From JADKAV01 sp963704075 (GTDB lineage Bacteria > Actinomycetota > Actinomycetes > S36-B12 > UBA10799): 64,000 bases of DNA. The DNA lies in contig CAVPGV010000019.1 in the NCBI GenBank assembly GCA_963704075.1, positions 1 to 64,000 on the forward strand, written 5' to 3'. The notes under the pieces are model-generated. The model was not told the DNA's origin. It ran no database searches and was given only the letters and a program-made list of their open reading frames with translations. Below are positions 36,158 through 44,890 of this stretch, one piece after another. The stretch's first letter is position 1; the number at the start of each line of letters is the position of its first letter. Both the position numbers and the translations under genes were made by a program.

Positions 36158-36904
36158 TCACCGAGTCTCGGTGATCTCCGGTCCGCGCTCGAAGGGCTCA
36201 AGGTCCTCATAGGATCCCTCGTCATCGTCCTCGTCTTCGTCTTCCTCACTGACGAGGCCCTCAGGTGGGGCGAGCGGGATCAGGTCACCGGGCGCCATCG
36301 GCCGCTCGCCGCGATTCACGATGCATCCGGCCAGGATGTCTTCGAAGAACTCTCCCATGGCCGGGCTGGTTGCCGCTGAGCCCATGAACATGCCTCGGAC
36401 GAACCACCGGTTGCCTTCGGCCCCGACGAAGCGTGCGACCTGCATCCCCTGGTTGCCTTCGGCGTCCTGGGCCGGAACCTGACCGGACAACTCCGGGCCG
36501 AACCGGCCCTCGGAGCGGGTCATGGTGCCGCCGGACTGCTGGATCTCCCCCTCCAGCTCATCCATGACCTCGGCCCACAGCCCACCCGAGCGGGGCGCTG
36601 CGACGGCCATGAGCTGCAACGCCGCTCCCTGCTCCTCGAGCACGACCACCGCGAGGGCGAACGTGTTCGCCTCTTCGTTGTGACCTTCGAGCTGTAGTTG
36701 CATGTTGTCGACGATCGGGATCTGCAGCCCCCCCAGGTCCACGCGCGCGATCTCGTCATCGGGCGCGGCACTGATGTCGAACGGGCCTTCGCCGGGCGCA
36801 GGGGTCGGCGCTGTTGCCGACTCCACTGCCTCTTCGGCTGCCACCTGATCGATGGTCGGTTCCGTGCCCGTGTCGTCGGTACCACCCTTGCGTCGCTTGA
36901 ACAC
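36158..36904 (-). CDS. DUF3710 family protein
   Basis: 248 residues. The N-terminus is basic (MFKRRKGG), then acidic, followed by the conserved GPFDISAAPDDEIARVDLGG and LQIPIVDNMQLQLEG, and RWFVRGMFMGSAA near the C-terminus. The tail is very acidic (EEDEDEDDDEGSYEDLE). DUF3710 is a soluble actinobacterial family of unknown function, usually upstream or downstream of dut, as here. GTG 36904 is the start consistent with the family's KRRK opening. Confidence 0.85.
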   Translation of the reverse strand: MFKRRKGGTDDTGTEPTIDQVAAEEAVESATAPTPAPGEGPFDISAAPDDEIARVDLGGLQIPIVDNMQLQLEGHNEEANTFALAVVVLEEQGAALQLMAVAAPRSGGLWAEVMDELEGEIQQSGGTMTRSEGRFGPELSGQVPAQDAEGNQGMQVARFVGAEGNRWFVRGMFMGSAATSPAMGEFFEDILAGCIVNRGERPMAPGDLIPLAPPEGLVSEEDEDEDDDEGSYEDLEPFERGPEITETR

Positions 36905-36951
36905 TGTCTCTCCTCGCCTCGGTCATTCCCACCGTAACGCGCACGGCCGAA

Positions 36952-37399
36952 TCACTGCGCGCCGCGATGTCCGCCTGTGGAGCCGAAACCACCGGTGTCA
37001 CGCGCTGAACCCGGCAGAGTGCTGACCTCCACCACGCTGACCGTGGGCAGTTGCTGCACGACGAGCTGGGCTATCCGATCACCACGGTGGAAAACGACGG
37101 ACTCGCGCGGATCGAGGTTGATCAAGCAGACCTTGATCTCGCCCCGGTACCCCGCATCGATGGTTCCCGGGCCGTTCACGACCCCCACACCATGGCGCAC
37201 AGCCAGGCCACTACGCGGGTGCACGAAGGCCGCGTACCCCGCCGGCAGCGCGATCGCCAAGCCGGTCGGCACCAAGGACCGCTCCCCCGGCGGCGAGCGT
37301 CACATCGACCCGGCTGTGCAGGTCCAGGCCGGCGTCGCCGGGATGTGCGTACTGCGGCAACGGCAACTCCGGATCAAGTCGTTGAACCAACAGATTCAC
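36952..37399 (-). CDS. dut: Deoxyuridine 5'-triphosphate nucleotidohydrolase (frame-shifted)
   Basis: Hydrolyses dUTP to dUMP and PPi, keeping uracil out of DNA. All five trimeric dUTPase motifs are visible: DAGLDL, PRSGLA, GTIDAGYRGEIKV (with the catalytic Asp region), RGDRIAQLV and RDTGGFGSTG. The frame changes at a CCCCC run (37284-37288); dropping one base joins DVTLAAG to ERSLVPTGLAIALP. Corrected length 149, normal. The GTG start overlaps the thioesterase stop by GTGA. Confidence 0.9.
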
Positions 37400-37983
37400 G
37401 GGTTGACCTCCAGGCCCTTACCGGGGGATGTCCGTTCGGCGGCGGCCGCATTCACGTCGGTCTCGCGACCGTGATGACTGAAATGTTCGAGGGGCACCTG
37501 CAGGAACAGCGCACTGGCGGTCAACGCGATCGGACCGTCGGGACCCAATCTTCCCACAGCACGGGTGTAGACCTTGCGGCCGTCCTGGCCCACGAGTCTC
37601 GCGTCGATGTGCAGGACTGATCCCACCGGGACCGGTCTGCGGAAGTCGACCTCCAGACGGGCTGTCACCGCTGGTACGAGCAGCAGCCAATTGAGCGCTC
37701 CGAGGGCCTCGTCGAACGCGGTGCCCAGGAGTCCGCCATGGGCGAGTCCCGGCGCGCCCTGGTGCATATCCGTGACCTCGAAGACCGCATGCACACTCAG
37801 GTCACCGGCCACCACCCGCATGTGGAGACCCGCGGGGTGTTTCGGGCCACACCCGTAGCAGCGCTCGTAGTGACTGGGGATCTCCTGGCCCACCGGTGTC
37901 GCCTGTGGATGACGACTGGGCATCACCGCGTGGGGAGGGGGCATCGTCGGACTTTGCGGCCATTCCAGTTCGTCGGGTCCCAC
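37396..37983 (-). CDS. Hotdog-fold thioesterase (PaaI-like)
   Basis: 195 residues. The hotdog core has HYERCYGCGPKHPAGLHMRV, GAPGLAHGGLLGTAFDEALG (active-site helix with HGG and Asp/Glu) and TARLEVDFRRPVPVG. A CYGCGP motif near residue 43 is common in actinobacterial members of this PaaI-like group. Acyl-CoA hydrolysis is expected; the acyl chain is unknown. The first residues before HYERC are not conserved, so later ATGs (MPPPH, MPSRH) are possible starts. Confidence 0.78.
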   Translation of the reverse strand: MGPDELEWPQSPTMPPPHAVMPSRHPQATPVGQEIPSHYERCYGCGPKHPAGLHMRVVAGDLSVHAVFEVTDMHQGAPGLAHGGLLGTAFDEALGALNWLLLVPAVTARLEVDFRRPVPVGSVLHIDARLVGQDGRKVYTRAVGRLGPDGPIALTASALFLQVPLEHFSHHGRETDVNAAAAERTSPGKGLEVNP

Positions 37984-38041
37984 GTGTCGATCCTATGACC
38001 GGGTGACAGGTGACTGGTCGAGCCGTTGGACAATCAGTCCC

Positions 38042-38472
38042 ATGAGGTATCGCGAAGTGATCCGGTTGCCGTGGTGGACCTACGCCGTGTTCGCCGGCCT
38101 GGCCGGCCTGCTGATGTTCACCTTCGCAGCAGTGGTCGGGGTCCCCACCGCTCTGGTGATCTTCTTCATCGTTCTGGTGGTCGGCTGGGTGTTCATCTGG
38201 CGACGCGCCACGCTGATCAGCGTCGATGACGAATTCCTCAGGGTGGGCTCGCAATCCCTGGCGCTTCAGGAGATCGGGAACGTCACGCCGCTGGATGCGG
38301 GTCGCTGCGGACGGTGGCCGGACCGGATGCGGACCCCAGGGCGCACCTGGTCCTGCGCAATCTCTCGTCCAAGACAGGCGTGAAGATCGAGTTGACGGCA
38401 GGCCCGATCCCCTACTGGCTGGTGTCGTCCAATCGACCCGACGTCCTCGCGGACGTTCTGACCGGGTCCTGA
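38042..38472 (+). CDS. DUF3093 membrane protein (frame-shifted)
   Basis: Begins MRYREVIRLPWWTYAVFAGL, with two TM helices (FAGLAGLLMFTFAAVV and VIFFIVLVVGWVFIW), then the PH-like segment RRATLISVDDEFLRVGSQSL. Near 38300 the frame shifts; the other frame reads LRTVAGPDADPRAHLVLRNL and ends PYWLVSSNRPDVLADVLTGS at 38472. Corrected length about 143, close to the family norm. Function unknown; a regular neighbour of dut in actinobacteria. Confidence 0.75.
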
Positions 38473-38563
38473 ACACAAACCTCGGCAGCGTGGTGCCCTG
38501 TCCCTATAGGATCGCGTGGACGACACCTTGGAGGTTGTGTGAATCCGCGACTACTGACACCCT

Positions 38564-38788
38564 GTGATTTCGGCCGGGGCCGCCTGGGCCACCCGCAAAT
38601 CGATGAATGCCATGTACGCCAAGCGTCACGAGGGTCACGTGCCGTCGCGGGACGAGACCGACGTGCCGTTCCGTCGCGTTCTCATCTGGTCGCTGTCCAC
38701 CGCTGTCGTCGTCGCACTCATCGACGTGGCGATCCAACAGGCCATTGCCCGCTGGGCGGACAGTCAGCAGGGACAGATCGAGGCATAG
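38564..38788 (+). CDS. DUF4235-like small membrane protein (start uncertain)
   Basis: The frame from GTG 38564 encodes about 74 residues: ISAGAAWATRKSMNAMYAKR, a charged linker, then PFRRVLIWSLSTAVVVALID as a TM helix. This resembles the C-terminal half of DUF4235 proteins. A start MNPRLLTP-like segment (GTG 38539) lies just upstream in another frame, so one more frame change near 38562 would give a longer, more typical protein. Confidence 0.5.
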   Translation: MISAGAAWATRKSMNAMYAKRHEGHVPSRDETDVPFRRVLIWSLSTAVVVALIDVAIQQAIARWADSQQGQIEA

Positions 38789-38841
38789 TCCGCGCCGACC
38801 ATTCGGCTGGCGGGCGTCCCCGTCAGCAGGTTCGGACGGCT

Positions 38842-39138
38842 TCAGCCAGCGCACTCCGTACAGATGTAGATGCCGTTCTTCTCACTGGCCAACTGGCTGC
38901 GGTGGTGCACGAGGAAGCATGAGGAACAGGTGAACTCGTCCTCGCGCTTGGGAACGACCTGAACCGTCAGGGTCGCATTGGACAAGTCCGCTCCGGGCAA
39001 CTCAAGGCTCTCGGCGATCTCGGTCTCGTCCTCGTCAACCCCACCAGCGGCGGTCTTGACGCGACCCTGCAATTCCTCCAGAGAGTCCTCGGACATCTCT
39101 TCATCTGTCTTGCGAGGTGCGTCGTAGTCGGTAGCCAT
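38842..39138 (-). CDS. DUF4193 zinc-ribbon-like protein
   Basis: 98 residues, acidic N-terminal half (SEDSLEELQGRVKTAAGG, DEDETEIAESLELPG) and a C-terminal CxxC...CxxC pair: FTCSSCFLVHHRSQL and GIYICTECAG. DUF4193 (Rv2699c in M. tuberculosis) is a universal actinobacterial protein of unknown function, usually near dut and suhB, as here. A purine-rich AGGAGAGGGC precedes ATG 39138. Confidence 0.9.
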   Translation of the reverse strand: MATDYDAPRKTDEEMSEDSLEELQGRVKTAAGGVDEDETEIAESLELPGADLSNATLTVQVVPKREDEFTCSSCFLVHHRSQLASEKNGIYICTECAG

Positions 39139-39581
39139 GCCCTCTCCTGCTCACGTTTCGGATGTTCATGCAAACACCACTGGGGGCGGTTTCATGCCCG
39201 GATCCGGGTTCCGATGCGGATGCTGCCATACCGCCCCGATGCCGGTGAGTGCGGGGTACGCCCTGAATGCCCGCCTCAATCCCGCGCGACCATACCACGG
39301 TGAGGCCCACAATGCGCGCCACACGACTGACGCGCGCCCGAACGGTTGCCCACGCGGGTCCTGATTGTTAGGTTCGAAGGAGGCTGGTCACGCAGCTGCA
39401 TTGTAGGAATCGGCGGCTGCCCGAACCCACTTTTCTGCTCGGATCGGGGAGAGTCCGCCACCGGGGGTTCTTGGGCGGATCGATGCGCAAATCCACGCGT
39501 GGTTTCGCGGAGGGCGAACCCTGCGAGGGTGCGCGGCATGTCGGAATTGCACATCGCCACGAACGCCGGTGGGATGAGGTC
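39139..39581. other. Intergenic gap, no supportable gene
   Basis: 443 bases between divergent DUF4193 and the gamma-carbonic anhydrase gene. An AAGGAGG (about 39377) is followed by no usable start codon. Open frames here have unusual composition and no recognised motif. Confidence 0.4.
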
Positions 39582-40100
39582 ATGGCTCTCTACGCGCTTG
39601 GCGACAAGACCCCGATCATCGATCCGACCGCGTTCGTGCATCCGGAAGCCGTGATCATCGGTGACGTGACGATCGGCGCGGAATCGTCGGTGTGGCCGAC
39701 AGCGGTGTTGCGCGGCGACCACGGAGCGATCAGGATCGGGGCGGCGACGTCGATCCAGGACGGCACGATCGTGCATTGCACGAGCACACTGGACACGCTG
39801 GTCGGCGACCGGTGCGTGGTGGGACACAATGTCCACTTGGAGGGCTGCACGATCGAGGACGACTGCCTCATCGGGTCCGGGTCCGTGGTGCTGCACCGCG
39901 TGCTGGTGCGCAGCGGTGCTCTGGTCGGTGCCCAAGCCCTGGTTCCCAACGGCACGGAGGTGCCGTCGAGGGCCATGGCGCTCGGAGTCCCTGCACGCAT
40001 CAAGCCCGATGCGGTGAAGCCGGGCGACTTCGACAGCGCAGTGGCGGTCTACGTGCACAACGCCCATTGGTACAACGCCGACCTGCGCCGACTTGATTAG
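39582..40100 (+). CDS. Gamma-carbonic-anhydrase-family protein
   Basis: 172 residues, left-handed beta-helix of hexapeptide repeats (VIIGDVTIGAESSVWPTAVL, IRIGAATSIQDGTIV). The motif RGDHGAIRIG and His residues in IVHC and VVGHNVHLEGC occupy the metal-ligand positions of the family. Members hydrate CO2 or serve other metal-dependent roles; activity is not guaranteed. ATG 39582 follows GATGAGGTC. Single gene. Confidence 0.85.
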   Translation: MALYALGDKTPIIDPTAFVHPEAVIIGDVTIGAESSVWPTAVLRGDHGAIRIGAATSIQDGTIVHCTSTLDTLVGDRCVVGHNVHLEGCTIEDDCLIGSGSVVLHRVLVRSGALVGAQALVPNGTEVPSRAMALGVPARIKPDAVKPGDFDSAVAVYVHNAHWYNADLRRLD

Positions 40101-40184
40101 GCGAATCCCCGCATCGCTACAGAACTGCTGCGGAATCGTTGCGCCCCGGCCGATTGTTCGGCCGGAGCGTCAGTAGGCCATCAC

Positions 40185-41309
40185 CTAGCCCAGGCCCGTG
40201 CCGACCAGACTCCCGAGAACGTACGTCACAGCTGCGGCTCCCCCACCCACCAACAGTTGCCTGGCCGCCGAGCGAGCGACCCCCAGTCCGGACAGCCGCC
40301 CCACGGTCCCACCCACCAGGATCATCGCCAAGGCGGCCATGGCCACCGCCAGTGTCAGCGCCGCCGCCCCGTCGAGGAAGAGGTAGGGGATGACCGGGAC
40401 GCTGGCACCGATGGCGAAGGCCCCGAAGCTGGAAGCTGCAACCCGTTTGGGATCACCCAGGTCGTCAGGGTCCAGGCCCAGCTCCTCACGCGCCAACGTG
40501 TCCAGGGCGGTCTGCGGATCGCGCATGATCCGTTCGGCGGTGATCCGCGCGGTGTGCGCGTCCAGCCCCTTGGCCCGATAGATCAACTCCAGTTCCCGCT
40601 GTTCCTCCAGCGGTTTGTCCTCCAGCTCCTGCGCCTCCAGCGCGAGTTCGCGCCGGAAGAGGTCGGTCTGGCTGGCCACGCTGACGTACTCCCCAGCTGC
40701 CATGGAGAAAGCCCCGGCGAGGAGCCCGGCGAATCCGGCGAACAGAACTGTCGAGCCACCCACCCCGGTGCCTGCGAAACCCATGACCAGCGCGGTGTTG
40801 GAGACCAGCCCGTCACTGACCCCGAAGATGGCCGCCCGTAGGGCACCGGACTTGTCGGTGCGGTGCCACGGCTCGGCCTTGTTGAGTTGTCCGCGCACAT
40901 CGTCGGGGGTGCGCACCACGGCACTCGAGGACAGACCCTGCAGCACCGCCGCATGCTCGCGTTCGTCGGCGGACATGGCCGGCAGGGCATCAGGCTCATC
41001 GTCGTACATCCCGGAGGCGTCACGCTCGGCCTGTTCAAGGTCGGACAGCACAGCATCCAAGCCCATCTGCCGCGCACGCGCGACCACCGCTGCGTCGTCC
41101 GTGGACAGCTCCCCCGGATCTTCGGGAATCGCGACCCCGGCAGCATGCAGCAGTGCCATCCAGTGCGAGGCGTGCCGGTCCTCGATGGCCGCGAGCTCCA
41201 GGAGTGCTTCGCGCCGGTCACCATCGGTCATCGTGGCCAGAGTGCGGTACATGCGGCTGGACGCGCGCTCGGCGGCGAGATAGCGCAGGTAGCGGTCGGT
41301 CTTGTTCAT
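40185..41309 (-). CDS. Ferritin-like domain fused to VIT1/CCC1 membrane transporter (MbfA-like)
   Basis: 374 residues. Residues about 1-140 form a ferritin-like four-helix bundle with carboxylate/His motifs (LLELAAIEDRHASHWMALL with ExxH, SADEREHAAVLQGL with ExxH). From about 150 the VIT1 domain follows (ALRAAIFGVSDGLVSNTALV, GAFSMAAGEYVSVASQTDLF, then two or three TM helices). Such fusions export or store Fe2+/Mn2+ at the membrane. The start MNKTDRYLRYLAAER is family typical. Adjacent to suhB/hemH on the same strand but 69 bases away. Confidence 0.85.
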   Translation of the reverse strand: MNKTDRYLRYLAAERASSRMYRTLATMTDGDRREALLELAAIEDRHASHWMALLHAAGVAIPEDPGELSTDDAAVVARARQMGLDAVLSDLEQAERDASGMYDDEPDALPAMSADEREHAAVLQGLSSSAVVRTPDDVRGQLNKAEPWHRTDKSGALRAAIFGVSDGLVSNTALVMGFAGTGVGGSTVLFAGFAGLLAGAFSMAAGEYVSVASQTDLFRRELALEAQELEDKPLEEQRELELIYRAKGLDAHTARITAERIMRDPQTALDTLAREELGLDPDDLGDPKRVAASSFGAFAIGASVPVIPYLFLDGAAALTLAVAMAALAMILVGGTVGRLSGLGVARSAARQLLVGGGAAAVTYVLGSLVGTGLG

Positions 41310-41377
41310 CCCCTGATCCCCTTCAGGCGTGCGGTCTCTTCGACGTGTCAGCTTCGGCTAGCAGCACTGCCGGAACC

Positions 41378-42193
41378 TCATGTGACACCGAGTTCGGTCA
41401 GTTGTTCGCGCAGTGGATCGAAGAGCTGCGCGCCGGCGGCGATCGTCATGCTGTCGGTGGCCGGTCCACCATCGATGCCGCCCACCCGCGCACCGGCGGC
41501 CGTCGCAATTGCAGTGCCTGCCGCCCGGTCCCAGAGATGTGTACCCCGCTCGTAGTAGGCGTCGAGCAGCCCTTGGGCCACCCAGCACAGGTCGACAGCT
41601 GCCGCCCCCGCCCGCCGGATGTCGCGGACCCGCGGAAGCAGCGCCGCCACGATCCGGCCTTGCTGTTCGCGCACATCGGCCCGGTATCCGAACCCGGTGC
41701 CGACCAAGGCCTCTTGCAGCGTCCTGCCCTGTGAGGCGGTGATCGGTGTTCCGTTGAGTTCGGCCATCGGATGGGGCGAAGCGACCCCGCGCCACACCGA
41801 CCCGAGCGCTGGAGCGTGAACCACTCCGACGATCGGACGATCGCCATGGAGCACCCCCACGCTGACCGCCCACACCGGCAGGCCGTACAGGTAGTTGACC
41901 GTGCCGTCCAGCGGATCGATCACCCAGGTGATGCCGGTACTGCCGTCCCGACTGCCACCCTCCTCGCCCCGCAGGGAGTCCTCGGGACGTTCCCCGACGA
42001 TCGATTCCACCAGCAGGCTCTCGCTGCCCCGGTCCATCTGGGTCACGACATCCGTCCCGGAACTCTTCGTCGACACGACCTCCCGGCCGGCCCACCCCTC
42101 GACCAGGAAGGCAGCAGCACGCGCTGCCGCTCGGGTTGCAACCGAGAGCAGTTCCGCGGTCAGTGCCGGATCCGGGGTGTCCACGTCGTTCAT
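41378..42193 (-). CDS. suhB: Inositol monophosphatase family protein
   Basis: Mg2+-dependent phosphatase of inositol 1-phosphate and similar phosphates. 271 residues. DSLRGEEGG (metal Glu), WVIDPLDGTVNYLYGLP (the core WxxDPxDGTxNF-type signature) and GTHLWDRAAGTAI (C-terminal WDxAAG) are present. ATG 42193 overlaps the stop of hemH by ATGA, so the two are coupled. Next to the DUF4193/dut block, as in mycobacteria (Rv2701c). Confidence 0.9.
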   Translation of the reverse strand: MNDVDTPDPALTAELLSVATRAAARAAAFLVEGWAGREVVSTKSSGTDVVTQMDRGSESLLVESIVGERPEDSLRGEEGGSRDGSTGITWVIDPLDGTVNYLYGLPVWAVSVGVLHGDRPIVGVVHAPALGSVWRGVASPHPMAELNGTPITASQGRTLQEALVGTGFGYRADVREQQGRIVAALLPRVRDIRRAGAAAVDLCWVAQGLLDAYYERGTHLWDRAAGTAIATAAGARVGGIDGGPATDSMTIAAGAQLFDPLREQLTELGVT

Positions 42194-43218
42194 GCCGGAG
42201 CCTCGCACAGGGCCGGGGGCTGCGCACGCGGGTTCGGGCAGCACCCCGACAGGCAGGGGGTGGGAAGCGGTTCGTCGAAAACCGTCTGCGGGGTCTCGCC
42301 CCCGCGCACGGCCCGCACCCAGTCGACGAGTCCGTCGACGAACAGCGGGTGCTCCCCCACCGTGGCGACCCGGCGAAAGGCCAGACCCAGGGTGCTGGCT
42401 GTCTGTGCCGCCTCAGTGTCGAGGTCCTGCACAACCTCCATGTGATCGCTGACGAATCCGATCGGGACCACGACGACGCTCGAAACCCCGGACCCGGCCA
42501 GCTGCTCCAGGTGATCGTTGATGTCAGGCTCCAGCCACGGCACCTGAGGCGGTCCGGATCGGGACTGATAGACCAACTCCCACGGATATGTGCGCCCCGT
42601 GGTTTCGGCCACGCGTGCCACCAGATCTCGGGCCAGTGCACGGTGCTGTGCCACATACCGTCCGCCGCCGGGGCCAGAAGTGCGCGCCATCGTCTCGGGG
42701 ATGGAATGGGTGGTGAAGACCAGGTGGGAGTCGGCAGCAGCCGAGTCGAGAGCCTCCAGCAGATTCTCGAGGTTGGCCGCCACGAACCCCGCCGAGTTGT
42801 AGTAGGCGGGGATCTTCACCACGTCGATAGGGGGGACGGTGTCCATGGCCTCGGCGAGGTTCTCGCGGTACTGCCGGCATCCCGAATACGAGGAGTAGGC
42901 GCTCGTGAACACGGCGATCGCCCTGGTCACGCCCGCGTCGACCATCTCTTGGAAGGCATCAGTGAGCCAGGGTGCGCTGTTCCGGTTGCCCCAGTAGACC
43001 CTCAGCCCGTCCTCGGCGAGCCGCTCGGCCAAGGCGTCGGTCAGCCGCCGGTTCTGGGCGTTGATCGGCGACACCCCGTCCCGGGCGTAGTAGTGCCGGG
43101 CGACCAACTCGAGGCGTTCCTCGGGCACGTTGCGGCCCGCGGTCACCCGGCGCAGGAAGGGCATGACCTCGGACATCGACTCGGGGCCTCCGAAGGAGAC
43201 CAGCAGCACAGCATCCAT
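42190..43218 (-). CDS. hemH: Ferrochelatase, actinobacterial coproporphyrin type
   Basis: Inserts Fe2+ into (copro)porphyrin in the final part of heme synthesis. 342 residues. AVLLVSFGGPES at the N-terminus, AVFTSAYSSYSGCRQYREN, HLVFTTHSIPETMA (catalytic His) and YQSRSGPPQVPWLEPDI follow family order. The C-terminus has a Cys cluster (CLSGCCPNPRAQPPALC), the expected [2Fe-2S] ligands of actinobacterial enzymes. The start at 43218 (MDAVLLVS) is preferred over the upstream 43254. Confidence 0.92.
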   Translation of the reverse strand: MDAVLLVSFGGPESMSEVMPFLRRVTAGRNVPEERLELVARHYYARDGVSPINAQNRRLTDALAERLAEDGLRVYWGNRNSAPWLTDAFQEMVDAGVTRAIAVFTSAYSSYSGCRQYRENLAEAMDTVPPIDVVKIPAYYNSAGFVAANLENLLEALDSAAADSHLVFTTHSIPETMARTSGPGGGRYVAQHRALARDLVARVAETTGRTYPWELVYQSRSGPPQVPWLEPDINDHLEQLAGSGVSSVVVVPIGFVSDHMEVVQDLDTEAAQTASTLGLAFRRVATVGEHPLFVDGLVDWVRAVRGGETPQTVFDEPLPTPCLSGCCPNPRAQPPALCEAPA

Positions 43219-43273
43219 GTGCCCATCGTGCCCACATCGAACCGTGGTGCGCACATCTGGCTACATTTGCGTC

Positions 43274-44497
43274 GTGTTCGGTCCCTACTCCCACGTGCTG
43301 CGCACGCCGGGGGCCGTTGCGTTCAGCAGCGCGGGCTTCATCGGACGGCTGCCGATCTCGATGATCAGCCTGGGGGTGGTCCTGCTCGAGACGTCGAAGG
43401 GCGTCTCCTACGCGGTGGCCGGGACCATCGCGGCGAGTTTCGCAGTAGCAGCGGCCATCGGGGGGCCCATCGTCAGCGGCTTCGTCGACCGCCACGGTCA
43501 GCACCGCATTCTGCCCTGGGCGGTGGGCTTCTACTCGGTCTGTATGGTCGCCCTGCTGGTCGGGCTCGACGCCGGACTGCCGCTGGTCGCTGTGATCCCG
43601 TTGGCGGCCGGTGCCGGGATGACCATGCCCAACATGGGCTCACTGATTCGGGCCCGCTGGGCTCATGTGCTTCCCGGATCATCCGGGATCCACGTGGCGT
43701 ACGCCTGGGAGAGCATCCTCGACGAAGTGGTTTTCGTGGTCGGCCCGCCGCTGGCCACCGTGCTGGCGCTGCAGGTCCATCCGGCTGCCGCCCTGGTGGC
43801 ATGCGTGGTACTGGTGATCGCCGGGGCAGGCATGCTCTACCCACAACGGCGCACGGAACCTCCCGCGCACGGCCGCACCAAGCGCGTCGGCCGGCTTGCC
43901 GTCCTGCAACCGGGCATGCCGTTCCTGTTCCTGGCGTTCCTGTTCGTGGGGGGGATCTTCGGCTCGTTCGAGGTCGTGACGGTGGCCTTCGCACAAGAGC
44001 AGGATGCGACCTCCCTGACCGGCGTGCTCTTGGCCACGTACGCCTTCGGTTCCCTGCTCGCGGGATTCACCTACGGCGCGATGCGCTCGCCGCGCTTCCA
44101 CGGACAGCGGATGACGCTGATGCTCACCGTCATGGCCGTGGTCACCATCGGTTTCCCACTGGCACCGAACGTGGCTGTCCTCGCTCCGGTCGCGTTCCTC
44201 GCCGGATTGTCGGTCTCCCCGGTGCTGATCTCGGGGATGGCCCTGGTCGAGCGGATCGTGCCCGCTGCCGAACTCACCGAGGGCATCACCTGGACGTCCA
44301 CCGGGATGGCCCTGGGCCTGGCCCTGGCGGTCCCAGCCTCCGGGATCATCATCGACTCGCGGGGCGCTCACACCGCATATCTGCTCACCGCGGCGTGCGC
44401 CATCGCCGCGTGTGCGGTCAGTTGGATCGGCGCGCGCACCGTGCATCGCGCCGAAGTGCGTGCGCTGGACATCATCGCTGCGAAAGCCTCCGCCTAG
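43274..44497 (+). CDS. MFS transporter
   Basis: 407 residues, 12 hydrophobic helices, no signal peptide. The N-terminal TM1 region begins VFGPYSHVLRTPGAVAFSSA; the loop after TM2 carries GFVDRHGQHRILPW, in the position of the MFS motif A. It diverges from hemH. The substrate is unknown; similar DHA1-type proteins export small molecules. GTG 43274 is the first start that includes TM1. Confidence 0.8.
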   Translation: MFGPYSHVLRTPGAVAFSSAGFIGRLPISMISLGVVLLETSKGVSYAVAGTIAASFAVAAAIGGPIVSGFVDRHGQHRILPWAVGFYSVCMVALLVGLDAGLPLVAVIPLAAGAGMTMPNMGSLIRARWAHVLPGSSGIHVAYAWESILDEVVFVVGPPLATVLALQVHPAAALVACVVLVIAGAGMLYPQRRTEPPAHGRTKRVGRLAVLQPGMPFLFLAFLFVGGIFGSFEVVTVAFAQEQDATSLTGVLLATYAFGSLLAGFTYGAMRSPRFHGQRMTLMLTVMAVVTIGFPLAPNVAVLAPVAFLAGLSVSPVLISGMALVERIVPAAELTEGITWTSTGMALGLALAVPASGIIIDSRGAHTAYLLTAACAIAACAVSWIGARTVHRAEVRALDIIAAKASA

Positions 44498-44649
44498 GCA
44501 GGGTGTTGGTCTCATCGGGCGCGGGCGTCGGCGTCGATGCCCCGGACCGGTGTTACGCAGGCAATCAGCGGTTGGGAGATGACTCTCTTGCCGCATCAAA
44601 GCAGCCGCCGGGGACGAGAGTCCCACAGGCGTTAGAGCTGTGCGTAGCT

Positions 44650-44694
44650 CATCAAACGAGGGCCGGGCCGCCGCCCCGTGGCCCACGTTTGATG
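44650..44694. repeat. Hairpin 1 of tandem pair (CATCAAACG arm)
   Basis: CATCAAACG-A-GGGCC (44650-44664) is matched by GGCCC-A-CGTTTGATG (44680-44694), perfect except for a single A-A mismatch, with a 15-base GC loop. Its arm CAAACGAGGGCCG reappears 87 bases later. Confidence 0.7.
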
Positions 44695-44736
44695 GCCGCA
44701 GCCGCGAAGAAAGCCGCAAACCGGACAGAATGCCAG

Positions 44737-44786
44737 CAAACGAGGGCCGCGGACGACCTGCGGCCCGGGTTCGCGGCCCAGTTTTG
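44737..44786. repeat. Hairpin 2 of tandem pair (CAAACGAGGGCCGCG arm)
   Basis: CAAACGAGGGCCGCG (44737-44751) pairs with CGCGGCCCAGTTTTG (44772-44786) at 12 of 15 positions. The left arm repeats that of hairpin 1. Confidence 0.6.
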
Positions 44787-44841
44787 ACGGGCTTGACTCG
44801 GCTAAGTTCTCCCGATGCCCACAGAAGGAACGCGCATGGTC

Positions 44842-44890
44842 ATCCAACGCCGGTACGTGTGTCCAACGCCTGTACCCAACCCTCGCCTCT
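44842..44890. repeat. Dispersed CTCCAA-type repeat, partial copy C
   Basis: ATCCAACGCCGGTACGTGTG, TCCAACGCCTGTACCCAACC and CTCGCC align with 29785-29832 of copy B, sharing both ATCCAACGCC and TCCAACGCCTGT units in order. The 114-bp core is only half present here. Confidence 0.55.

Noticed and set aside
39346..39654. 102-codon plus-strand frame overlapping the gamma-carbonic anhydrase start
   Set aside because: Arginine/serine-rich shadow composition, no ribosome site, and it overlaps a clear gene.
42136..44787. 883-codon plus-strand frame over suhB, hemH and the MFS gene
   Set aside because: Antisense or out of frame with three clear genes; typical high-GC shadow.
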